A DNA stretch of 64,000 nt from JAVVEG01 sp032251455 (lineage in GTDB: Bacteria > Pseudomonadota > Gammaproteobacteria > Pseudomonadales > Pseudohongiellaceae). The stretch is taken from contig JAVVEG010000004.1 of the NCBI GenBank assembly GCA_032251455.1, positions 124,001 through 188,000 on the forward strand. The letters run 5' to 3'. Position numbers and translations under genes: made by a program. Shown one piece after another: positions 19,642-28,085 of the stretch (the stretch's first letter is position 1; the number at the start of each line of letters is the position of its first letter). Below the pieces are notes generated by a model that did not search any database, was not told the DNA's origin, and saw only the letters and a list, made by a program, of their open reading frames with translations.

Positions 19642-19671
19642 TTCACTAAATACCTGTAAATACTGTATATT
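19642..19671 (+). promoter_or_regulatory. Candidate sigma-70 promoter for pdsR
   Basis: TTCACT and TATATT are separated by 18 bases, about 30 bases upstream of the pdsR ATG at 19702. The -10 is good and the -35 is weak. Assignment rests on pattern alone. Confidence 0.35.
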
Positions 19672-19701
19672 CATCGCTCAAAATCCCTGACAGGAATAAT
19701 C

Positions 19702-20415
19702 ATGTCCCGACGCATTGCCATTGTCGAAGATGAAGCTGCCATCCGTGAGAATTACGCAGATGTGCTGCGCAAGCAAGGCTACGAAGTACAGACCTTTGCC
19801 AACCGCCGTGATGCCATGAAGTCCTTTGATCTGCGTCTGCCCAACCTGGCCATCATCGACATCGGACTGGAAAATGAAATCGATGGCGGTTTCGCACTGT
19901 GCCAGAGCCTGCGCTCTCTGTCTGAAACGCTGCCCATCATTTTCCTGACCGCCCGTGACAACGATTTTGATACAGTCAGCGGCTTGCGCATGGGTGCTGA
20001 TGACTACCTGACCAAGGATATCAGCCTGCCTCACCTGTCTGCCCGCATTGCTGCCCTGTTCCGACGGCTGGACGTCATGGACCAGCCGATCTCGCCCGAG
20101 CATCTGTTGCAGCGCGACAAACTGACCCTGGATATCGGCCGTCTTACCGTAAAATGGAATGGCATCCATGTGCCCCTGACAGTCACCGAGTTCTGGATGG
20201 TGCATGCTCTGGTCAAGTTTCCCGGTCATGTCAAAAGCCGTCAGATACTGATGCAGGAATCGAAAATCTTTGTCGATGGCAGTACCATCACTTCACACGT
20301 CAAACGTATCCGCAAGAAGTTCATCCAGATGGACCCGCAGTTTGACTGTATAGAAACCGTCTACGGGATGGGCTATCGCTGGAATATACAGCACAACAGC
20401 ACTGTTGCTGACTGA
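19702..20415 (+). CDS. pdsR: PdsR: response regulator of the proteobacterial dedicated sortase system
   Basis: A 237-residue OmpR-type regulator. The receiver domain shows the acidic pocket VEDE, phospho-acceptor Asp in AIIDIGL, LTARDND (conserved Thr) and TKD with the conserved Lys. The C-terminal winged helix carries VPLTVTEFWMVHALV and the SSHVKRIRKKF-like recognition segment (SHVKRIRKKF). Wording and length match the marine sortase-associated regulator family, normally next to a dedicated sortase and its single substrate. Here only the kinase partner follows, 28 bases downstream. DNA targets cannot be read from this window. Confidence 0.82.
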   Translation: MSRRIAIVEDEAAIRENYADVLRKQGYEVQTFANRRDAMKSFDLRLPNLAIIDIGLENEIDGGFALCQSLRSLSETLPIIFLTARDNDFDTVSGLRMGADDYLTKDISLPHLSARIAALFRRLDVMDQPISPEHLLQRDKLTLDIGRLTVKWNGIHVPLTVTEFWMVHALVKFPGHVKSRQILMQESKIFVDGSTITSHVKRIRKKFIQMDPQFDCIETVYGMGYRWNIQHNSTVAD

Positions 20416-20443
20416 GTTCAGCATCATGGCACCAGGGTGACCG

Positions 20444-22645
20444 ATGTCGACATTTCTCAAGAACCCTTTTGGTATTCGCTTCAAACTGGTCTTCCTGTCC
20501 GGGTTCCTGTTGATCATCCCCTGGCTGGGCTACCAGTACATTCTGGAGATGGAAGATTATCTGCGGCGCGGGCAGGAGCAAACCGTACTGGGTACGGCCC
20601 GTGCCCTGGCCACTGCCCTGAACGAGCGCCCCGAGCTGTTCGACGAAGGCACTTTCAGCCTGACTTCACGCACTGACAACCTCTATGTCTATCCGGTTTT
20701 CTACCCGTTGGCACTGGATGACACCACCATTGTCGACTGGCAGGATTATCAACGCTACGAACGTGTCTATGGCAAAACCAACTCGATTGGCACCCCCTTG
20801 AACCCGCGCAGTGAATTTGCCCGTTACTACCATAATGACCGTTCCCTGAATTTCCGCCTGCTGGTGGGCGAATACAACCGCTCCCTGTATGCCTATTTCA
20901 AGGTGGTCGATGACATCGTGGTATACCGGGCACCGGACAGCCTGAGCGTACACCGCAATGATTTTCTGCAAATGTCCCTGGTCACCCAGGACAACCAGTT
21001 CAAACGCTATGTCATTGCACCCCGCGGCCCCGAATTTCTCTACGCCTATGAAATCGGCGATGATATTCGGGATATCAACGCGCTGTCCCATGAAGAGCGC
21101 ATCAGTGGGCAATGGTATGAAACCAGTGATGGCTACGAGGTGGAATTGCGCCTGCCCCTGAGCATGCTCGGCGACAAACTGGGTTTTGCCATCTACGATG
21201 TCGATGACCATGAAGGCCGGCAGATCAGCTCGGTATTGGCCACCTCGGATGTCAACCACCGCGAAAAACTTGGTGGGCTGCTGCGGCCCACCCCGGAGAT
21301 CGACAAGATCGTCGAGGGCATGGGTCATACCAACTCCCGCATCCAGGTGCTGGACCGGGGTGGTCGGGTGCTGCTCAGCGTAGGTGACATTCAATCGGCA
21401 ACCGGCCTGAGCATTGCGGCAGACCCCTACAATGGCGACACCAGCAAATACTGGCGCTTTATCGAAGACAAGCTGCTGCATCCGCTGTACTACCAGATTC
21501 TCAACAAACCCTCGAATGACTTCATTGATGACTTGTATGTTGGCGGCACCATCGAAGGTGCCCATATCAGTGCCGCCCTGAGTGGCCAACCCCAGACCCA
21601 GTTCCGCACCATCGAAGACACCCAGACCCGTATCCTGGAAGCGGCTCATCCGATCGTTGCCGATGGGGAGGTCATGGGTGTGGTCATGGTCGACCAGAAC
21701 ATGAACGGTATCCGCACCTTCCGCAACCAGGCACTGGAAACGCTGTTCAATACCATTCTGGGTGTCATGATCCTGGTGACCGTCAGTCTGTTCACCTTTG
21801 CCTCGCGCATTTCCTGGCGTATCCGCTCGCTGCGCAACCAGGCCGAGAACATCATCGATGACAACGGCAGACTGCGCAACACCATTGTGGCCACACACAA
21901 CGGTGATGAGATCGGGGATCTGTCGCGCAGCTTTTTCAATATTGTCGAACGCCTGGGGCAGTACACCAACTACCTGGAAAACATGTCCTCGCGCCTGTCA
22001 CACGAGCTGCGCACCCCGGTAACCGTGGTCCGTTCATCGCTGGAAAACCTGGGTATGGTGTCTCAGAACAAGGAATCAGCCATTTACATCGAGCGGGCGG
22101 AAGAAGGCATCAGCCGCCTCAACCTCATCCTGACCAATATGAGCGAGGCCACCCGGCTGGAACAGATGCTGCAGACCTCCGAAAAGGAAATCATCGACCT
22201 GTCCAGGGTCATTGCCGGCTGTATCGAAGGTTACCGTCTGGCCTATCCGGATGCCGTGATCGAGGCAGAACTGAGCAGCATGCCCATCATGATCAAGGGT
22301 GTGCCTGAATATATCGCCCAGTTGATGGACAAACTGATCGCCAATGCCGTGGAGTTTTCCTATGCAGGCAAGCCAATAATCATCAGCTGTCACGCGAGCA
22401 AAGACCAGGCCATCATCAAGGTCAGCAATCAAGGCCCCTATCTGCCAGAGAAGATGAAAGGGCGGCTGTTTGAATCCATGATTTCAGTGCGGCCGCAGGA
22501 AAAGCAACGGGAACCCCACCTGGGTATGGGCCTGCACATTGCCCGGCTGATCACGGAGTTTCATCAGGGTGTGATCCGCGCCGATGACAACCCTGACTAC
22601 GAGGGGGTAATCATCACCCTGAGCATCCCGATCCAGCACCACTGA
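20444..22645 (+). CDS. pdsS: PdsS: sensor histidine kinase of the dedicated sortase system
   Basis: A 733-residue inner-membrane kinase. Seen: a first membrane helix (about 10-30), a large periplasmic sensor of about 400 residues including a carbohydrate-binding-like beta region (YVYPVFYPLALD to AYFKVVDDIVVYR), a second helix (about 430-452), a HAMP linker, the phospho-acceptor H box RLSHELRTPVTVVR, and an ATPase domain with N box DKLIANAVEFS and G box MGLHIAR. It partners with PdsR. No sortase (TLxTC-type) or LPxTG-type substrate was found anywhere in the window. The ATG has AGGGTG upstream. Confidence 0.85.
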   Translation: MSTFLKNPFGIRFKLVFLSGFLLIIPWLGYQYILEMEDYLRRGQEQTVLGTARALATALNERPELFDEGTFSLTSRTDNLYVYPVFYPLALDDTTIVDWQDYQRYERVYGKTNSIGTPLNPRSEFARYYHNDRSLNFRLLVGEYNRSLYAYFKVVDDIVVYRAPDSLSVHRNDFLQMSLVTQDNQFKRYVIAPRGPEFLYAYEIGDDIRDINALSHEERISGQWYETSDGYEVELRLPLSMLGDKLGFAIYDVDDHEGRQISSVLATSDVNHREKLGGLLRPTPEIDKIVEGMGHTNSRIQVLDRGGRVLLSVGDIQSATGLSIAADPYNGDTSKYWRFIEDKLLHPLYYQILNKPSNDFIDDLYVGGTIEGAHISAALSGQPQTQFRTIEDTQTRILEAAHPIVADGEVMGVVMVDQNMNGIRTFRNQALETLFNTILGVMILVTVSLFTFASRISWRIRSLRNQAENIIDDNGRLRNTIVATHNGDEIGDLSRSFFNIVERLGQYTNYLENMSSRLSHELRTPVTVVRSSLENLGMVSQNKESAIYIERAEEGISRLNLILTNMSEATRLEQMLQTSEKEIIDLSRVIAGCIEGYRLAYPDAVIEAELSSMPIMIKGVPEYIAQLMDKLIANAVEFSYAGKPIIISCHASKDQAIIKVSNQGPYLPEKMKGRLFESMISVRPQEKQREPHLGMGLHIARLITEFHQGVIRADDNPDYEGVIITLSIPIQHH

Positions 22646-22654
22646 AGTGGATTT

Positions 22655-23227
22655 TTATCCTGCTGCCGGCGGGCGATACCAGTCCGGGGCATTGACCTTC
22701 ACCACTTCAGAGTCCTCGGCCCAGGCGTGACAGGTATTGAGCACAAACGGCCGCCCTGGTGAGGCGGAACCATCAGAATCGGCCAGCTTGCGGCGATGGT
22801 TCTGCAGCGGCTTGATGGTCTGGATGGCCACTGTGGCCATGGGATACAGCAACTCGGTCAAATGCGTGCAGCCCTGCACCCCTCCCACCCGGGTTCTGAC
22901 CGCCTGACGCCAACCCGCAGCCATTTTCAAGCCTTTCAACTGCTGATAGGCTGGCGCAATTTCCGGGCAAATGGCAAAAGGGCTGTTATCGGTAACCGCT
23001 TCAATCTCGTGAATGACAAAACTGTCATCAATGGTGACGCGCAGCAGCATCTCATGCAGCGCTTCTCCCGGCTGAATGCGGTTGCGCCAGTTATTGCTGA
23101 ACTCATAGGTCTTGGTATCGGTCATATGGGCTTCGATATCGAACAGTCCATCGTCCCGCTCATAACCGGTAAAGTGAATGGTACGGGTGTGGATGTGGGT
23201 ACGTTTGACAGGGGCAGACAGGGGCAT
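22655..23227 (-). CDS. DUF2889 domain protein
   Basis: A predicted 190-residue cytosolic protein matching DUF2889: it opens with PVKRTHIHTRTIHFTGYERDDGLFDI-like family sequence (two parts, first ending THIHTR), followed by AHMTDTK, and has a C-terminal GCTHLTELLYPMA stretch with conserved Cys and His that could bind a metal. No function is established. I chose the ATG at 23227 with GAG nearby; 41 extra in-frame residues upstream show no family character. It is convergent with pdsS. Confidence 0.78.
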   Translation of the reverse strand: MPLSAPVKRTHIHTRTIHFTGYERDDGLFDIEAHMTDTKTYEFSNNWRNRIQPGEALHEMLLRVTIDDSFVIHEIEAVTDNSPFAICPEIAPAYQQLKGLKMAAGWRQAVRTRVGGVQGCTHLTELLYPMATVAIQTIKPLQNHRRKLADSDGSASPGRPFVLNTCHAWAEDSEVVKVNAPDWYRPPAAG

Positions 23228-23359
23228 ACATGAACTCGGCTTTACTGATGACAGATGGAAGCCGGGCATTATAACCCATTTCCAAGTCAAGCTGTTTTCT
23301 GTACCCGCGCCAGTGCCCGGAAGCAGGGTTTGGTCATGACACGTTGGCAAAAATTTTTC

Positions 23360-23395
23360 GGATCAACTGATCCAGTGCTTCCGTCACTGCGTAAA
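23360..23395 (+). promoter_or_regulatory. Candidate ECF (RpoE-ChrR type) autoregulatory promoter
   Basis: A palindrome GGATCAACTGATCC (23360-23373) contains TGATCC, the -35 element known for RpoE/ChrR-controlled promoters, with CGTAAA 16 bases further. It lies about 70 bases before the sigma-factor gene. The -10 match is partial, so this is a hypothesis. Confidence 0.35.
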
Positions 23396-23460
23396 CAACA
23401 CCAGAAAACAACCGATAAGCCCAGACAACACCAAACAAAATCAGAACGCTGGATACAACT

Positions 23461-24069
23461 GTGACCAACACTGAAAAACCTGACCCGACAACAGCACTCA
23501 ACAAGCGTGGAGTACCCGCAGTGGACCCATGGGAACACGCTCTGCAGCAGGTTGCCGAGCATCGAGACAGAGACGCATTCCGCCGGCTTTATGAGCATTA
23601 TTCGCCTCTGGTGCGGGCCTTCCTGGTAAAAGCCGCCGGGCCGGGCCGGGATCGCAGCCAGGCCGAGGAAATCACTCAAGAGGTGATGATCAAGGTCTGG
23701 AACAAGGCCGGTTCGTTCAATGGCAGCAAGGCAGGTGTCAGCACATGGATTTTCACCATAGCCCGCAATACCAGGATCGACTTCATTCGCCGCAATGAAC
23801 GGAATGAACGCAACATAGAGATAGAGGATATCTGGCATGAAGCAGACTCGCCGGAGCCACTGATTGATCTGCAGCAACGGCGGGCAGAAAAACTGATCCG
23901 GCACGCCATGTCCACCTTGCCGGATGAGCAGGTTCAGGTTCTGTACAAAGCCTTCATGGAAGGCAAGTCACACAACGAGGTAGCCGAAGAGCTGGCTTTG
24001 CCGCTGGGCACCGTCAAATCCCGCATTCGGCTTGCCTTGAGCAGGATGCAAATACTCATCGATCGATAA
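23461..24069 (+). CDS. ECF RNA polymerase sigma factor (RpoE/ECF11 type)
   Basis: A 202-residue group IV sigma factor. Region 2 shows FRRLYEHYSPLVRAFL and EEITQEVMIKVWNKA, with STWIFTIARNTRIDFIR for -10 recognition; region 4 shows LPDEQVQVLYKAF and LALPLGTVKSRIRLAL for -35 recognition. The following gene encodes a ChrR-type zinc anti-sigma factor 24 bases downstream, the arrangement that responds to singlet oxygen or organic peroxides in characterised alphaproteobacterial systems. The start is a GTG with a modest ribosome site. Confidence 0.92.
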   Translation: MTNTEKPDPTTALNKRGVPAVDPWEHALQQVAEHRDRDAFRRLYEHYSPLVRAFLVKAAGPGRDRSQAEEITQEVMIKVWNKAGSFNGSKAGVSTWIFTIARNTRIDFIRRNERNERNIEIEDIWHEADSPEPLIDLQQRRAEKLIRHAMSTLPDEQVQVLYKAFMEGKSHNEVAEELALPLGTVKSRIRLALSRMQILIDR

Positions 24070-24093
24070 ACCGGACGGCACACAGGTTACAAC

Positions 24094-24801
24094 ATGCTTA
24101 ACTATCATCCAGATTCCCGTTTCCTGACTGATTATGCAGCCGGCAACCTGCCCACATCGCAGGCCGTGTGCGTAGCCACACACCTGGAGTTCTGTGCGAA
24201 ATGCCGGGCTCATGTCCAGCAACTGACGCATATTGGCTGCAGCCTCTTTGAGCAGCTGCAGCCGGAGCCAGCCCCGCAGGAAGATGTCTTTGCCAGACTC
24301 ATGCAACGCATCGACCAGATGCCAGCCCCTGATACAGCAAGCGCAACAGGCTCGGAACAAACTAATAGTGCCGCCATGACGCTGCCTCGCATCATCTACA
24401 AACTCGCCAATGGCAGCCTGAGCCGGCTCAGCTGGGTACAGCTTGGGCAGGCCTTGCGGGTGGCGCCGGTATGCGTAAGCGGAGATCAGCGCGAAACGGC
24501 CATCTATGACATCAAGGCCGGTGGCAGAATGCCGGAACATGAACACCGGGGCGAGGAAATCACGGTTTTGCTCAAGGGCAGCTTCTCGGATGCAGATGGT
24601 ACCTATCGCAAGGGCGACTTCATTGTTCGCAACTGCGGCGAAACACACCAGCCAATGGCCACCCAGGATGCTGATTGCATTTGTCTGGTCTGCCTGGAGA
24701 AACCTATCAAACCAAAATCCTGGTGGTATCGCCTGCTCGAACCCTATGTACAATACCGTCTCTCCCGGCTGGCGGGACAGAACCTGTCACCAGGGAGCTG
24801 A
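24094..24801 (+). CDS. chrR: ChrR-type zinc-binding cupin anti-sigma factor
   Basis: A 235-residue cytosolic anti-sigma factor. The N-terminal zinc site has His5, His30, Cys34 and Cys37, with the same spacing as the His6/His31/Cys35/Cys38 site of Rhodobacter ChrR. The C-terminal cupin keeps His149, His151, Glu155 and His185, again matching the second zinc site of ChrR (141, 143, 147, 177). All metal ligands are intact, so the protein should both hold the sigma factor and sense the stress signal. It is co-transcribed with the upstream sigma gene. Confidence 0.9.
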   Translation: MLNYHPDSRFLTDYAAGNLPTSQAVCVATHLEFCAKCRAHVQQLTHIGCSLFEQLQPEPAPQEDVFARLMQRIDQMPAPDTASATGSEQTNSAAMTLPRIIYKLANGSLSRLSWVQLGQALRVAPVCVSGDQRETAIYDIKAGGRMPEHEHRGEEITVLLKGSFSDADGTYRKGDFIVRNCGETHQPMATQDADCICLVCLEKPIKPKSWWYRLLEPYVQYRLSRLAGQNLSPGS

Positions 24802-24970
24802 GTTTTAGCCCCTTTCTGTCCCTGTCTGTGGATTATAAGCGTTTACTCCTGGCCGCTACCTGCACTAGAATCTTAATTGACAAACAGACCAGCAGTAACA
24901 AGGTGACCGGAATGTACCAATCGGGCACTCTGGATAAAGGTCAGAACAGGGGGTCTCTGCCACGCTTGAA

Positions 24971-24985
24971 TTGACAAATTGTCAA
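24971..24985. promoter_or_regulatory. Perfect palindrome, possible operator
   Basis: TTGACA-AAT-TGTCAA is an exact inverted repeat with a three-base centre. It is about 195 bases before cpdA and 170 after chrR. The half-site also resembles a -35 box, so a repressor here would cover a promoter. The protein that would bind is unknown. Confidence 0.35.
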
Positions 24986-24995
24986 ATTGACAGAT

Positions 24996-25031
24996 CGTAA
25001 AATCGGCCGTAAAACCAGCCGTAAACCCGAT
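24996..25031 (+). repeat. Three-copy 12-bp tandem repeat
   Basis: Units CGTAAAATCGGC, CGTAAAACCAGC and CGTAAACCCGAT follow each other without gaps, with two to four differences. The location is the cpdA leader. Confidence 0.6.
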
Positions 25032-25179
25032 CATAAAAAGTCAGTTACGTCGAAGCAGGGAAAGTTCATCAGGAAGAGCGATACGGCAGCTGTTATCAAA
25101 ATGCTCGCGCCGTTCTGGATGGGGATTCAGACAAATCCCTCAGAACAGCCGTCAGGACAGGCTGCCGTAGTATCGAAAT

Positions 25180-25995
25180 ATGACCAGACTGCTTGCCCAC
25201 AATCCTGTACGCCTCGTGCAGATCACCGATACCCATCTGTTTCGGGATCCTTCAGCTGAGCTGCTGAGCCTCAACACACAGCACAGCTTTGAATGCGTAC
25301 TGGAATTGATCCAGGCGCGGGAACCCGTCATCGACGCCGTTCTCGCAACCGGGGATATCGCCCAGGACGCCTCGGTCGAAGCCTATCATCGCTTTATCAG
25401 TGCCATGCAACATTTCGATGCCCCCTGCTACTGGATACCAGGCAATCATGATCGCCGCCCTGTCATGCAAACGATTCCTGCTGCCGAGAAGGCATTCCAG
25501 CACCGCATTGAACTGGGCAACTGGCAGATAATCATGCTGAACACTGCAGTGATCGGAGAAGTCCATGGTCGGCTGGAGAGCAACGAACTACAGATGCTGG
25601 AAGCCTGCCTGGGTGAAGTGGAAGGTCTGGCCGACCGCAACAGCCTGATCTGCATGCACCATAACCCGGTGCCGGGCAGCTCCCACTGGATGGATGGTAT
25701 CGGCCTGCGCAATGCCGAGGAGTTCTTCAGCCTCATCGACCGTTTCAGCAGTGTGCGCGGTGTGGTCTACGGGCATATCCACCAGGCGCTGGACTACACG
25801 CGCAACGGGGTGAAGTATTTCTGCACTCCTTCCACCTGCATCCAGTTCAAACAGGATGTCAGCGATTTTACCCTTGATGAACGCAACCCGGCTTATCGCT
25901 GGCTGGAGTTGCAGCCCGATGGTCAGATAGAATCAGCGGTGGTTCGGGTCACCGGCTACCGTTTCACCGTTGACCATAGCTCCGCCGGCTATTGA
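25180..25995 (+). CDS. cpdA: 3',5'-cyclic-AMP phosphodiesterase CpdA
   Basis: A 271-residue class III cyclic nucleotide phosphodiesterase of the calcineurin-like fold. It shows all dinuclear-metal motifs: VQITDTHLF, ATGDIAQDA, IPGNHDRR, CMHHNPV and VVYGHIHQALD. It would lower cAMP and so tune CRP-type regulation; a perfect CRP site occurs at 43763 in this window. It precedes parE by 28 bases, an order shared with pseudomonads and relatives, supporting vertical inheritance of this block. No clear ribosome site precedes the ATG. Confidence 0.94.
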   Translation: MTRLLAHNPVRLVQITDTHLFRDPSAELLSLNTQHSFECVLELIQAREPVIDAVLATGDIAQDASVEAYHRFISAMQHFDAPCYWIPGNHDRRPVMQTIPAAEKAFQHRIELGNWQIIMLNTAVIGEVHGRLESNELQMLEACLGEVEGLADRNSLICMHHNPVPGSSHWMDGIGLRNAEEFFSLIDRFSSVRGVVYGHIHQALDYTRNGVKYFCTPSTCIQFKQDVSDFTLDERNPAYRWLELQPDGQIESAVVRVTGYRFTVDHSSAGY

Positions 25996-26023
25996 TTCAC
26001 CCCAGCAACCAGAGATAAACCGA

Positions 26024-27946
26024 ATGTCCAACAGCTATACCGCCGATGCCATCGAAGTCCTTACCGGTCTTGATCCGGTTCGCAAACGCCCGGGGATGTA
26101 CACCGACACCAGCCGTCCCAATCATCTGGTCCAGGAAGTACTCGATAACAGCGTGGACGAAGCGCTGGCAGGCCATGCCAGCCAGATCACCCTGATCCTG
26201 CACAAGGACGGCTCGGTGGAAGTCAGTGATGACGGGCGTGGCATGCCGGTTGATATCCACCCCGAAGAAAAGGTCAGCGGGGTGGAGTTGATCCTGACCC
26301 GCCTGCACGCCGGCGGCAAATTCTCCAACAAGAATTACCAGTACGCGGGCGGCCTGCACGGGGTTGGCGTGTCTGTTGTCAATGCGCTGTCTCATTTCGT
26401 GGAGGTCACCGTCAAGCGCAATGGCGATATCTACCGCATGAGTTTCCGCGATGGCGAGAAAGCCTCCGAGCTGAGCGTCATCGGTAGCGTCGGCAAACGC
26501 CAGACCGGCACCACGGTGCTGTTCATGCCCAACGAGAAGTACTTTGATTCCAGCAAGATCTCCATCACTCGTCTCAAGCATGTGCTGCGAGCCAAGGCCG
26601 TGCTGTGCTCCGGCCTCCGGGTCAGCTTTATCGACAACACAGCCAGCGCCGACAAGGATCAGAGTGAGGAATGGTATTTCGAAGACGGGCTGCGTGATTA
26701 CCTGTTGCAGGCAACCGAGCCCTACGACAGACTGCCTGAGCAGCCCTTTATCGGCTCGCTGCAGGGGCATACCGAAGCCGTGGACTGGGCTGTGCAGTGG
26801 TTGCCGGAGGGGGGTGAGGTAATCGGCGAAAGCTATGTCAATCTGATCCCCACCACGCAGGGAGGCACGCATGTCAATGGCCTGCGTACCGGCCTGCTGG
26901 ATGCCATGCGGGAGTTCTGTGAATTCCGTAATCTGTTGCCCCGTGGCATCAAGCTGAGTCCCGAGGATGTCTGGGAGCGCTGTTGTTATGTCCTGTCGCT
27001 GAAGATGGCGGACCCGCAGTTTTCCGGCCAGACCAAGGAGCGCCTGTCGTCCCGTCAATCCGCTGTGTTCATTGCCGGCGTGGTCAAGGACTCCTTCAGC
27101 CTGTGGCTGAACCAGCACACCGCAGAAGCCGAACTGATCGCCGAGCTGTGCATCAGCAATGCCCAGAGCCGTCTCAAGGCCAGCAAGAAGGTGGCCCGGA
27201 AGAAAGTCACTTCGGGCCCGGCATTGCCGGGCAAACTTGCGGACTGCTCAACACAGGATGTCATGGCCGGCGAGATTTTCCTGGTGGAAGGGGATTCAGC
27301 CGGCGGCTCGGCCAAACAGGCACGCGACCGGGAAACCCAGGCCATCATGCCCCTGCGCGGCAAGATACTGAACACCTGGGAAATAGATTCAGGGGAAATT
27401 CTCGCCTCGCAGGAAGTCCATGACATTGCCGTGGCCCTGGGCGTGGACCCCGGCTCCGACAGCCTGGAAGGCCTGCGCTATGGCAAGATCTGCATCCTCG
27501 CTGATGCCGACTCCGATGGCCTGCACATCGCCACCCTGCTCTGCGCCCTGTTTGTGCGTCACTTCCGGCCGGTGGTGGCAGCGGGCCATGTCTATGTGGC
27601 CATGCCGCCCCTGTACCGCATCGACGTGGGCAAGGAGGTCTACTATGCCCTGGATGATGATGAGAAGGATGGCATTCTGGACCGCATTGCGGCAGAGAAA
27701 AAACCTGGCAAACCGAATGTGCAGCGCTTCAAGGGCCTGGGTGAAATGAACCCTTTGCAGCTGCGCGAAACCACGATGAATCGCGATACCCGCAGGCTGG
27801 TGCAACTGACCCTGGCCGATGATGACAGAGCCACCGGCTCAAGTGCCACGGATGAGGCCATGGACATGCTGCTGGCCAAGAAACGGGCCGCTGACCGCAA
27901 GGCATGGCTGGAGGAGTACGGTAATCTGGCTGATGTGGCTGGTTGA
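26024..27946 (+). CDS. parE: DNA topoisomerase IV subunit B
   Basis: The ATPase subunit of topoisomerase IV, which unlinks daughter chromosomes. The 640-residue protein has the GHKL ATPase domain (EVLDNSVDEALAG, DDGRGMPVD, GGLHGVGVSVVNALS), the transducer lysine in the QTK loop, then the TOPRIM domain with EGDSAGGSAKQARDR, ILADADSDGLHI and the C-terminal QRFKGLGEMNP. The length is typical of ParE rather than GyrB. I chose ATG 26024 (GAGAT upstream) over an extension into cpdA. Its partner parC is about 34.6 kb away at 62559. Confidence 0.96.
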   Translation: MSNSYTADAIEVLTGLDPVRKRPGMYTDTSRPNHLVQEVLDNSVDEALAGHASQITLILHKDGSVEVSDDGRGMPVDIHPEEKVSGVELILTRLHAGGKFSNKNYQYAGGLHGVGVSVVNALSHFVEVTVKRNGDIYRMSFRDGEKASELSVIGSVGKRQTGTTVLFMPNEKYFDSSKISITRLKHVLRAKAVLCSGLRVSFIDNTASADKDQSEEWYFEDGLRDYLLQATEPYDRLPEQPFIGSLQGHTEAVDWAVQWLPEGGEVIGESYVNLIPTTQGGTHVNGLRTGLLDAMREFCEFRNLLPRGIKLSPEDVWERCCYVLSLKMADPQFSGQTKERLSSRQSAVFIAGVVKDSFSLWLNQHTAEAELIAELCISNAQSRLKASKKVARKKVTSGPALPGKLADCSTQDVMAGEIFLVEGDSAGGSAKQARDRETQAIMPLRGKILNTWEIDSGEILASQEVHDIAVALGVDPGSDSLEGLRYGKICILADADSDGLHIATLLCALFVRHFRPVVAAGHVYVAMPPLYRIDVGKEVYYALDDDEKDGILDRIAAEKKPGKPNVQRFKGLGEMNPLQLRETTMNRDTRRLVQLTLADDDRATGSSATDEAMDMLLAKKRAADRKAWLEEYGNLADVAG

Positions 27947-27964
27947 GTGTGGTGGGGCTATGTG

Positions 27965-28054
27965 GTGGGAACTTTGCGGGACCCTGAGCCGCCAGGGAGG
28001 GCGGCGACGGAGCGACCCAGGGAAGGGTTTAAGCGTGTCCCGGAAAATTCCCAC
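27965..28054 (+). repeat. Structured double-hairpin repeat, copy 1 (3' of parE)
   Basis: An outer stem of 18 bases with two mismatches (27965-27982 with 28037-28054) encloses two hairpins: GCCGCC-AGGGAG-GGCGGC and ACCC-AGGGA-AGGGT. The same layout, with different stem bases but the same AGGGA loops and GAG linkers, recurs at 36335-36462. It starts 18 bases after the parE stop in the sense direction and could act in RNA or DNA. Confidence 0.65.
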
Positions 28055-28085
28055 GACAGCGCCACTCGTATATGATCTCCTCCCC

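Larger units (their letters stand above)
24802..25179. other. 378-base intergenic region upstream of cpdA with short repeats
   Basis: No convincing gene. It holds a perfect palindrome TTGACAAATTGTCAA at 24971-24985, further TTGACA-like words near 24877 and 24987, and three 12-base tandem units beginning CGTAAA at 24996-25031. A TTG-initiated frame runs from 24987 into cpdA but has no coding character beyond the repeats (Arg-Lys-x-x units). Confidence 0.55.

Noticed and set aside
20666..21898. 410-codon open frame antisense to pdsS
   Set aside because: It mirrors the third-position GC bias of pdsS, has a His/Gln/Asp-rich composition and no domain; pdsS has clear kinase motifs.
24987..25259. 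90-codon TTG-initiated frame upstream of cpdA
   Set aside because: Its start is inside the palindrome/repeat region, the first 16 residues are tandem-repeat translation, and it overlaps cpdA out of frame.
25997..27118. 373-codon frame antisense to parE
   Set aside because: Shadow of parE; no family features and a composition typical of reverse-strand reading.
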